DNA from: Fibrobacteraceae bacterium
Lineage (GTDB): Bacteria > Fibrobacterota > Fibrobacteria > Fibrobacterales > Fibrobacteraceae
DNA length: 64,000 nucleotides
Assembly (NCBI GenBank): GCA_017625775.1
Contig: JAGAKE010000002.1
Span: 285,081 to 349,080, forward strand
Direction of reading: 5' to 3'
Part shown: in pieces, positions 43,801 through 54,500 of the stretch
Position numbering within the stretch: position 1 is the stretch's first letter
How the letters are laid out: each line of letters starts with the position of its first letter
The notes under the pieces: model-generated
Told to the model about the DNA's origin: nothing
Seen by the model: only the letters and a program-made list of their open reading frames with translations
The model's database searches: none
Translations under genes and position numbers: made by a program

Positions 43801-44110
43801 GCTTGTTTTTTAAACTTGCCCGTAACTTGTCCGCGGTTCTTGCCTGAGAACCTCGTCATTGCTATGAAATGCGCAAGCACTTCTTGTCACTCGCGAGACG
43901 TGTAGAATACACGGCGCGGCAATCTACTCCCACGCGGTTCTTGTCACTCGCGATGGAACGTAGTGACAGAAGCCATCTCCTCACAAGTAGCACTTGTTTT
44001 TGGATTACTTCGCTATGCTCGTAATGACAAAAGCCAAGATCGCCACACTACGTTCGCGATGACAACTTATTAACAGACAACAGCTCTTGTACAATCAGGC
44101 ATTGCCGAGC
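43801..44110. repeat. Intergenic island of short dispersed repeats and dyads
   Basis: Stretch without genes. Contains the word TTGTCACTCGCGA twice (43884-43896 and 43941-43953), CGCGGTTCTTG twice (near 43832 and 43933), the dyad TGTCACT-N13-AGTGACA (43942-43968), ATTAC-N12-GTAAT (about 44004-44025), and several GCGATGACA / GTAATGACA ends. The arrangement is that of mosaic intergenic repeats seen in many AT-rich genomes. No ORF with a ribosome site. Confidence 0.65.
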
Positions 44111-44123
44111 GCAGAGAGTTTCT
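44074..44123 (+). repeat. Intergenic hairpin repeat, copy 3 (degenerate)
   Basis: Shares GGCATTGCCGAG(C/T)GCAGAGAG and the following (A/T)TTCTT(T)AAAA with copy 2 at 15954-16014, but its stem is weak (CAGCTCTTGTACAATC). It ends exactly at the stop of the LolA-like gene. Confidence 0.55.
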
Positions 44124-44765
44124 TTAAAACTCAAACAACTTATCAGGAAAATCTCTTGAATGTCTTAGTTTTAAAATTTCTGCAAGAATTTTTGTTTCTA
44201 CACCTTGTGTTGATACATAAACACTCATTGTCTTTAAGTTATTTTCAGCATCATAAGTAAATTCAGTAAGCACAGATTTATCTGATTCTTCAGATTCCAT
44301 TTTTTCAATTCGCTTTTTCTTGGAATTGTAAAAAAGAGTTCCTTTATCCCCCTTTATAGAATACAAATTCTCTGAAACAAACTTCGGTTCCGCCCATTCC
44401 CCTGAATCAAGTGGATTGAAGTTTGCGTAAGACATTGCCTTTAAAATTTCACCATTGTAAGGTATTATTTGAAATTCTCGAGTATTCAAATCAATAGTCT
44501 TCATTTTATTCCCATTAATAATTATTCTTTGATTTGAAATAGGCATCTTTATCTCGGCGAAAACTTTAGATGTACTTTTTCTTACTAGATAAACCATAAC
44601 ACTTTGTGAACTAGGTACAAGAGAAGAAGAAACTGTTGTTTTAATACCCATTTCAACAGAATCCGAGGTAATCGTATTTGTTTTTAATTCCGCTCGAACC
44701 TGTTCTAGTGTAAGAGCAAAACTTGACGAAACCAAAACTACCCAAAAAAACAAAAATTTACACAT
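44124..44765 (-). CDS. LolA-like outer-membrane lipoprotein-sorting protein
   Basis: 213 residues with a signal peptide (MCKFLFFWVVLVSSSFA). The rest follows the LolA/LolB half-barrel pattern: LTLEQVRAELKTNT, repeated strands with VMVYLVRKSTSKVFAEIKMP, QRIIINGNKMKTIDLNTREF, and a late DKGTLFYNSKKKRIEKME. LolA-type proteins carry lipoproteins across the periplasm. Its ATG (44765) follows the FISUMP gene stop by two bases, making it the last gene of the giant-protein operon. I infer a dedicated carrier for the lipoproteins encoded upstream; a generic LolA elsewhere cannot be excluded. Confidence 0.65.
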   Translation of the reverse strand: MCKFLFFWVVLVSSSFALTLEQVRAELKTNTITSDSVEMGIKTTVSSSLVPSSQSVMVYLVRKSTSKVFAEIKMPISNQRIIINGNKMKTIDLNTREFQIIPYNGEILKAMSYANFNPLDSGEWAEPKFVSENLYSIKGDKGTLFYNSKKKRIEKMESEESDKSVLTEFTYDAENNLKTMSVYVSTQGVETKILAEILKLRHSRDFPDKLFEF

Positions 44766-44767
44766 AA

Positions 44768-45496
44768 CTAATTCTTTATGCAACGGAGAGAAAAGTATTT
44801 ATATTCAGGACCAAAATCCTCTTGAAATTTGATACCTTTGCTATTATTATCAGAAGCATAAAAGAAAACATTCAATATATAATAAGGTCTTGACATGGTT
44901 TGTGTCCACATAAAAGAGCCATAATCCCCATAATAAGTTTCTTTTTTATCTTTTTTAATATACCCTGATTCTTTTAACGAAAAACCACATTGATTTGATC
45001 CTTGAAATTCTTTATTATCACTCCAAGTTTCAGAAAGTAACACCTCTAACGCTTCTGAAACTCTTCCTATTGTGTCTAACAATATATTCCAATCCTTTTC
45101 TGTCGGAACTCGCCAGCCTTGTGGGCAAACAGAATCAATCATATCTCGACTAGGAAGATTACCAGCGATTCCATAAAAGAGTCCACAGTCTAAACAATTT
45201 ACTATAGAATCATTTTCCATACTATAACTAGTTTTATAATTTAAATTCTGTGCCATCCAAACTTGGTTGCCAATGGTTGTGTATTTATATTCTTGGCCAT
45301 CACGTTCGTCAATAAAAGTTCCGCGATTCGGCATTCCATAAGCATTCATACCCTCTGCTGGGCAAACTGATTCTGCATCAAATTCTTCTTCTGCATCGGT
45401 TGTGCAGGCGTTTAGAGCGATAGTCAGAATACTAAGAATAGTTATGACTATTATGGTTTTGAGGTTTCTAACCAATTTAAATGTTGGTGAATTCAT
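44768..45496 (-). CDS. FISUMP-domain lipoprotein 3, 242 aa
   Basis: Lipoprotein with Cys31 after a long hydrophobic signal (TILSILTIALNAC), then an acidic EEEFDAESVCPAEG linker and the Fibrobacter paralogous domain (FISUMP): GTFIDERDGQEYKYTTIGN, VWMAQNLNYK, CPQGWRVPTEKDW, and the final YFSLRCIKN. GGAG overlaps the stop codon of the giant gene, 9 bp upstream. Family is abundant in Fibrobacter and uncharacterised; the fold may relate to C-type-lectin/FGE-like modules. Likely cell-surface. Confidence 0.9.
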   Translation of the reverse strand: MNSPTFKLVRNLKTIIVITILSILTIALNACTTDAEEEFDAESVCPAEGMNAYGMPNRGTFIDERDGQEYKYTTIGNQVWMAQNLNYKTSYSMENDSIVNCLDCGLFYGIAGNLPSRDMIDSVCPQGWRVPTEKDWNILLDTIGRVSEALEVLLSETWSDNKEFQGSNQCGFSLKESGYIKKDKKETYYGDYGSFMWTQTMSRPYYILNVFFYASDNNSKGIKFQEDFGPEYKYFSLRCIKN

Positions 45497-45505
45497 AATG
45501 AACTC

Positions 45506-48500
45506 CTATTTAAAGATCTTCCAGGACAGAATCTCATTTTCTCGTCGAAGAACAAGATAGCATCCTGGTGAGAATGTGTGATTTTTTAATGAAATTGAAT
45601 GTTCTCCTACACCCCACATTCCTTTAAATAAAGAAACGAGAGGCGTGCCAGCAGCATTTACAGTTTCTAATGTATATAGCCCTTTTTCATTGATATGTAC
45701 ATAGATAACATCGCCTTCAATATCAATCAAATTTTCATAAGAATCCTTTATAATAAATTCATTTTTAAATGTTGGCTGAGGAGCATATCCCCATAATAAA
45801 TTTCCATTCAAATCTAACACTATTGCAGAATCAGCCTCAATTAATTCTACTTCATTCAAATTATAGTGCGATGGATCGTCGTTAGAATTATAACCAATTG
45901 ACCAATCAGCATTATGTATTTCAAAATTCACACCATTACCAAAATCAGATTTTTCACTAGGATTGAGAGTTGCATTTGTGTAAAGGAAAGATACATAATA
46001 AAGATCTCCACCAACACTTACCTTATTTGAAATAGCAAAAGGATTGTTATAAACATCTACTACTTGCATGCCACCATCATCACGATAATAGTAGCGGACT
46101 TCATAACCCTCAATTGCAGTTTCACCTGTATTTTCTACAAGCATTGTTACGAGACTTGACTGATTTGAACCGGTCTTAGAATCCTTTGCCAAAACACGAA
46201 CACTTTTGCGTTTTTTTTCTATCGGTCCATCAGAATCATAACAGTTCCAATCATTCAAAATAAAACCATCGGCATCAAGCACAGCAATTCCTTTTGCCTC
46301 CACATAATCATTCAATGCGTCTTTTGCAAAACTCGGGTCATCAACAACATTCCATGGAAAATAGTAATCTGTACGATGTAATCCTATTTGAGGTCCATTA
46401 CCATAGTATACACTTCCATAAGCCTGAATAGATTCCGTTAATAGTAATTCCCCATAATAAACATCTCCTGCATCTGGAACAACAGACATTGGCACATTTG
46501 GATAGAAAGACATCGCTTGAACAGATTCCCCTTCACCACTATAATAGTAACGAATACGGACATCCTTGAAACTCATTCCCGTTAAATTTTGTAACTGAAA
46601 GCGAGGTCTAACCCAAGAAACATCACTTTGATTTTCGTAATGCATCTTAACAGATATACGTGGCGTTGGATTAGTCCAATTCGCTTCCCCATAATTAATC
46701 AAATTTGCTGGAATGTTTTTTGCTTCATTTACGAGAGCAAGAGCTGCTATTCCTAAGCTACCGACTGGTCTAATAGATATTCTATTTTCTCCAGAAGACA
46801 ACGGAAGCGACAAACCGTTTATGCGAGAACTTTTCCACAAACCTGTTGATTCAATTGTATAAATTCCATAAGAAAGACCATCTACAAAAATTTCTATCCG
46901 AGATTTTTTTGATGCATAATCCAAAGAAAGAAGATAAAGAGAATAATGACCAGCAGTTACATCAACATTCCAAGTCATAAAATCTGTTTCAACAGCATTT
47001 TTTTGTCGCAAATAGGCTTTTCCTGATACAGCACAAGACTGTTCTACTAAAAGTTCTCCTCGATCTAAATCTATAGCTCTTGCAGCAACAATATCACTCG
47101 CCGATAAATCTAATCCATCTCTGAACAAATTAAAAACCTGTGATGAGTCAAGACTTGTTCTATATATTCTTACATCAGATATCCCACCAACGATTGATTT
47201 AGCAGAACCTATTCGGCCTATTATTGGTTTTCCTCCTTTTCCAAATTTTAAAAGATAACCCAAATTTTTACTTTCAACAAAAATTCCATTTTTATAAAGA
47301 CACACATAATTATCATTAATTGTTAGCACGATATGATTCTTTACGTTACGTTCTGCTTTTGCAGTAAAAGTTATTCTCTCTGAATCTATTTCAAAATAAT
47401 ATTTTCCATTTGCATCCACTCCTATTAACCATGTATTTTCCCCTTCCCAACCAAATACAGTTCCCGCTAAATTTCCAGAAGAAAATCTAAGTTCTACACT
47501 AAAAGCTGTTAGCGAATCCGACGTGGACATATCATTTTTTCCCATTGCTCTATCTGAAGCAAATAAGTTTAAGCTTTTTCCATTTTGCCATGGGTGTTTC
47601 AAATTAGAAATATCAATATCTGGTCCATTTCCAGTTACTTCAAATGCAGTATTTCCAACCCCCTCAGAAAGTGGATACCATAAAAATAATGATGTTGGGT
47701 AAGGATATAATTTTTCTGAGAGAATCGTTGCTTTCGCATAATTGTGTCCAAAATCTTCTATAGTTACATTTACGTTTGCTTTACAACCTACACAATTATA
47801 CAGCATTTCTCTGTTCAATATAAAATTCTCTGCAACAGACTTATTTCCTAAAATCGTTCTACTTTCTACTAAGTTACCACCAAAATAAACATCTAAACGC
47901 ATCTTAGAAATACCAGAAATTTCATCTACAGAAGAAACATCCACTTGTAAAATACGACTATCAGAGGTCTCCATCACAGAGACATTTATATCATCTATTA
48001 CAGGTGATATAGAGTCTATCCGTACTATCGGACCACGGTATTGAAATGTTTGGCCATCTATACCATAGATATTAATTCTAGAAGTGTAAATATCATGCAT
48101 CAAACTTATATCCGATTTTCGAATATTCCATTTAATTGGATTTGTAGAAGCTGCCTGATGTTCTGCAACAACAATTTCGCCTTTGCGTAATTGGATTAAA
48201 TAATTACTTTTCCCAGAACAGGAATATGGATATTCTAACCAACCATTAACAGTTCCAGCCCAAAGAGTATCTAAGGATATTTCATTACAAACAAGTTCAT
48301 ATTTTTCTGTTAAAGCAGAATCAACCAATTCGATTTTCTCAAATATTTTTTCATCTAAAATTATAAATGTGGAAAAACTATTTGTTTTGGCTATAATTTC
48401 AATAGACTCACACTTATCTTCAAAATTTAAATCATTCAATTCAATTGGATTATTTTTTTTATCAAATGCTAAAATATTTTGTGTTTCAAGTGGCATTATT

Positions 48501-51500
48501 TCCTTTGATTCGAAATCAGGTTTATAAACCTTAAGTTCTGATGGATGTACTCCTTTTAATTCTTTACATTGAAGTCTTACATGTATCAAAGGCCATTGGG
48601 ATTCCGATAAATTCGAAAAATCGTGAGATGGAAGTACTTCAATAACAGGTCCAATAATATCTAAATTTTTAAATGCCTCAAAATTATACTCTCCAGCCTT
48701 TGAAATAGTACGGACCGTAACATCAACATCATTTTCTCCCCATGTTCCAGGTTCAAAATTCACGGAAATTTCTCCGTACATTGATTCAACAACCCCACCC
48801 TTTCCTGATTTCAAAAGGCTCCCCACATGAACATCTAATTGGTGAAAATAAGTTTCTCCATTAATCCCGCCGTAAGTAAGAAAGAAAGATGTATTACCCT
48901 GCAGCCGATTCATTTCAACATAATCTAATACTGGATACGGAGTCTCTAATGGTAATTCATTTTGTATTCCTGATTTTAAAAAGTTTTGTTTCCCATTTTG
49001 TATATAAAACAAATTCCATTTCTGATTTTCCCCAGGAACTCGTCCTCTGAGTGTTATCTTTTCTGGTTCGCGAGATGTGTAATCAATATTTTTGTTCCGA
49101 ATTACATTAAACTCTTGTGCAATAGAGTCATATTCAGCTATGTAATACGGATGCAATTTTCTTTCAACATCTTCAGTTGTATTTTCTCCTTCCTCTCCTC
49201 GAACATACACTTTAGGATTACTTATTTTTATTTTTTTCATCCAAGGTTTTCCCAAAATCTCATCATTTAAGTCTTGATTTTTTATATCCTCTAAGGATAC
49301 CTTATGCTGTAAATCGCTCCGATTATAATCCCATGGTTTCTGCAAAGACCAAATAAACGAAGCTGTAGATTTTTTTTCTGTCCCTTCATTAGTTGCGAAC
49401 CAATCTCCATCATCGCCTTTTTGGGGCCTCCAATTAGGTGTTGATATTTTTAACTCAAAATCACCACTTGGAATATACCCATTACTTACAATACTCTTAT
49501 CTACATGAGGTTTTGTTTTAAGAAATTCTTCTTTTGAAATTTGCCAGTATTCTAATTCCTTTGAATCATTTTCAGTTACATCATATAAATATGTACTTAA
49601 TAATCCATCTTTTTCTGGAATGTATGAATTCAACTCTATAACTGGTGTAAATGTAGTTTCAGGATTTTCATTTGTAGTCGCCGTTAAAGGATTCTTAATT
49701 ACATTATTATCTATTAAAAATTTACTGTTCCAATCATCAAGGTTCCAATCCCCTACACTAAAATGTAAACCAGAAGCAAGGCCATGGTAAAATTTACAAT
49801 TCTCGCACATCTTATTTACAGAGTTTTCTATTTCTGAAAAATCGCTGCTTGTAAATGGATAAGTAGTAGATACACTAACATTTGATTTTATAGCAGTTTT
49901 TGCTGACATTTTGGGTGCTATATAAAAAGATATCTTTAGAGGATTGCTAATACTAGGAGTTTCAATAGAATCAACTCCATTATCACTATCTAAATCCGAC
50001 CTTTTAAATAACCCATTTTCATTCCACGCCATTGCCGCCCTAAAAGAAATAGGAGCATCTTTAGCATTATAAAATTTTATGGAATATGTTGAATTTGACA
50101 AACCTTCGTTAGAATTATCTGTATATTCATCAGGAAAAAGTAATGGATTTTCAGGTACTTGAGCCATTGAAAATTTCTGTACTTCAAAAGCAGTCACTCC
50201 AGTCGTAGCATTATTAGTTACCCAATTTTCTCCATCAAAAATTTGACATGGTTTTTCTTGCAAATTACAATACCCTTCCTCATTAAATAAAGCAATATTC
50301 TGTGGATCCAAACGCGTAAATGTATTAGCCAAATTATTATAACCATATTGTGGATACCAATAATCTTCTTTTACCGCTATTTTCAGTCTAATCGCTATTT
50401 CCGTGTCACTACCATCATTATCACACCAACAACTGTAATTACCATAAGAGTAGTTATTATGTGAAACCGTAGGAGATACAGAAATTTTTACCATATCTTT
50501 ATGAACATTATAATCATCGTCTTCATTACATATAAATTTTTTATTTGAAATATTCTCAATTGTATTAGATGGTTTACAATTTAATTCTGGAGATGTATTT
50601 TCTAATTCAAAAGTTCCACTATCATAATAAAAGGTTTTCTTTGAACTTTCCCAATAAACAGTTTCTCCATTAAAATCACTCCACCAATATTTTAAAGCCC
50701 TATCAAAAGGGCATTTATTTTCATCAGCCTCATTTGCACAAATTTCATCATTCCAAATCAAATTCCAGGAATAATCCGAGTTACTAGTTTTGCCTGTGGG
50801 ATCAGAATATAAATCATGATTAAAATGCCCCGTTAGATAATATTCATATTCGCCCTCTTTAGAAAAATAATCTCCTATCTTTTTAGAACTCCATTGGGGT
50901 AAAATTTTTACAGCAACACCTATTTTTAATTTCACATCACCATCTTCATCAAACCCAACAATGGAATTCCAAGGATTCAGTATTATTTCTGGAAAATCAC
51001 CTTCTTGACCTTCTTCTAATTCTATTTCTTTCCAAATCATCTTATAATTGTATGAACGTTTTTCCCAGTTATACACACTCGTTAAATCATGTCCATACCC
51101 CGCAAGTAGCACAGCCACGGTAACAGGAATTTTTTTTCTGTGCCTGTGAACTCCTATACTATATCTATTTTTTTCAAAATAAATTGGATACTGGGTTCCA
51201 TTCATAGTCCATTGATACGTTACCTTTTGTTGTTCTTTAGGTAAAGTCACAGATGTCACATCCGCTTCTAACAAATAATCTGGATTTCCATAGTAACGCA
51301 AATTCCCCATTTCATCTATACTCGCCTCATCTATAACCAATTCAGCAGGATTTTCCTCGCTATTTGCAAATTCTCTTGGTGCCGGAATAAGTTTATTGGC
51401 AAGAACTAATTGAAAATCATGAGATAAAGTTTTTTCACTTCCTTCTCTTGCTGCTGTAATTTTTAGTGTATATTTTCCCTCTTTTGTGCTAACAAAACCT

Positions 51501-54500
51501 GTTTCGCTCGTTCCATCCCAACTAACAGAGTAAGCGTTTTTCGAAGTTCCAGCTAATAAAAATTGATTTTCCATAAGTTTCTTTACTAATCTTCCCTCGG
51601 AATCATAAATTTCAGCACTTACATAAGCCGACTGCCCAGCAATACCAAATTCATAATTAAAATTTGAATTAGTAAAAGAATTTTCTTCGTTAGAATCTCC
51701 TGTAGAAAATCCAACATAAAATTCCTTCATTCCTTGATTACTTGTTATAATTTTAAAATCTTCTATTGCTTGATACCAGGATTTCTCACAAAAAACTAAT
51801 TTAGTTTTATCCTTTTTATTATAAGCATACGCCTGCAGTTGAACTTCGCCGCCGCTAGGATATAAATTTTCTTGCGTTAGTCCATTCCATGAAAATACCG
51901 AAAGATATTCTTGAGGAAAAACATATAACATTGGAGAATTCTTTATATTTGTAAAGACGTTCTCTGCTAAAACGGAATTTTTACCACAAAAAATCTTCTG
52001 ACTGCCGTTTTTAACACTAGAAACATCAATAACAAAAGCCGAATCTGATTCAAATTGAATAAATATTTCTTCATCATCAAGAGCCCATTTTCTAACGGCA
52101 TTGTAAGCAGGTATTTTAATTTGATCTTCATTTATTGCTAACATATTTACAGAAGTATCTTCTTTAGGAAGAAATTCCAACATATCAAAATTCAAAGATT
52201 CTTTTTGGTACTTTAATGAAATAAATGGCAATATCTCATCTATAGATGATTCTGCATTTCCCTTCCAATAAATATTCCATTTCTTGCCATTCTGCCAAAC
52301 AGAAAGACCTTCTTTTTTTATTGTTGGTTCTCCATAGAATGGCGATGTTCTGACGGTACTAAAGAAAATATTTTTTGCGGGAACAAACAAAGAAGAATCG
52401 TTTGGAGACTTTACCTTCAAGCTAACATTCATTGACCATTGAGAGGTATCACTTCCTTCTAATTTCAAACTAACAATTCTCTCAGCGGCAGGAATTTGAT
52501 TTTTAGGAAATTCTACAACTTCTAAACTAGGTAAGTCAGCACTATCATCACCGAAATTTACAGATTCTATACCTTCAACAATTGATACACCCCTTTCATT
52601 AACCGCAGTCTCGCAGTTCTCTCCTTGATAATCACATCCACTAACTTTCAAGCGAATTTTATAATCTCCTAATAATCCCTTTGCATTCCAAATCGCTAAT
52701 GGCTTAGGTTGTTCTGAAATTGTTTTCGTGAGATAGGTAATATTCTCCGAACTACATTCTGATGAATCTATTTTACACCATTCAACAACAAAAGTAGCAT
52801 TTTTATCATTGCCATTCTTAACAATCGGATTTGGAGTAGTGCCTTCAATTAAAACTTTTCCACCAAAATAATCACCCATACCCTCCTCTGGAAATGTTAT
52901 TCGAGGATAACGATTTCCCATGCCAAAGAAATCAACCTTTTCACCATAATTCCCGACACCATCAAAACATCCAAACCGAATAGTCCACAATCCATTAGGC
53001 AAATTCTGAATCTTATCCACAATGGAAAATTCAAAAGAATTATCACTATTTTTACTTTTGCTTACAGAATCTTTCCCCACAAAAAACCAATCAGTATTTT
53101 GATTTCCAGAAGAAACTCTCGCATAACAGAACAAATCTGTTTTGTTTAGGTCATAATCAGAAACCTGAGAAATGTAACCCTTACTTTTTTTCAATTCTGA
53201 AATATTCTCAAAAGCAACATCTCCATTCATTAGTTCTGTAATTACAGGAGCAACTCTATCTACAACCATACCTTGATAAACAAGAGAATCCGTTTTATTT
53301 CCTGCATTATCAATTAATTCAACAGAAACATCATAAACGCCATCTTTCAAACGATTTGCAGTTGGTTCAATAAATTCAATATTAATATCTGAAACCATCA
53401 CTATAGTATCTAGATAATATACCTTGTGAATATTTTGCTTTTCATCATTAAATTTAATCCGAGCAGAAATAATTGTACTATCACGACCAAGTAAAGGTTC
53501 TTTCACTCCAAAGGATAATTTTAACGTATCGTTAATTCCTAACATTTCCTTGGCTTTTGAATAATCAAAAATTGGATAATCTTCTCCCATTTTTTTACGA
53601 GCAACAAAAAATGTAAAGGATTTTTCTAAAATCTTAGGCGCCGTAGAATCAATCAAAATTTTACTTTCCAACTGAGTAACATTAAAATCATTATCAGGAG
53701 CGTTGTTATTCTCATTTGTATTTTTCTTTACAATCTCGTCCCATAAAATAAAATCCCCATTATTAACAGAATTAGATAACAATTTTTCATTTTCTTCAGA
53801 AGAATACGCATAATCAACAGCTTGAACAATTAAATTAGCAGGTCCTTCAAAATTAGGAATTCCTTCCTGCCAACCAAAATTTATATATTGCTCATTTCTT
53901 TCTACTAGTTTTTTTACAAGAATTAAGGAATCATTTTCTTGTTGAATAAATACACGTAAAGCTCTAATTGATCTATCAAATACGCTATCATTATTTACAA
54001 TAGTCCCCCATTTTTCCCAAATATTCTTTCCTGAAATTTCCGTTTTATTCAAAATCAAATCTAAATTTGGAGCATCTCTATCTATATAAATCATGGTTTG
54101 CAATTTGGTAGTAATTAATTTATTTTGTGTATCCAAAATACCAACACTCCATTCTAAAATATAATTACCACTTTTTAAACCTTGCATTTTCCAAAGGTTT
54201 TCCATATCAGCAGAAATCTTATAAGTTCCTCGAACCGAATCAACCAATTCATAAGTTCCACTAACTTCTCCTATTTCTTCATTATTACCATCAAAATAAA
54301 GCAAAGAAACTTCAACATCTTTGAACTTTGGTACAAAATCTTGTTTGTTGTAATATACATACGGCTTATCAACTCTTGACAACACAGAAAAAGATTTTGG
54401 CCAACCCGATTCTAAAAGCGGTGGAGTTGATTCAAACAAATATGTAAATTCACTACTTCCGGATAGTCCCAATTTGTTCACAATATATAAGTGAACCATA

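Noticed and set aside
43801..44110. CRISPR array
   Set aside because: Repeats are short, irregular in spacing and in both orientations; no cas genes in the window.
48986..49270. Plus-strand 94-codon frame within the giant gene, and similar frames at 54182-54379 and 56057-56251
   Set aside because: Antisense shadows rich in Ile/Phe/Ser without start signals.
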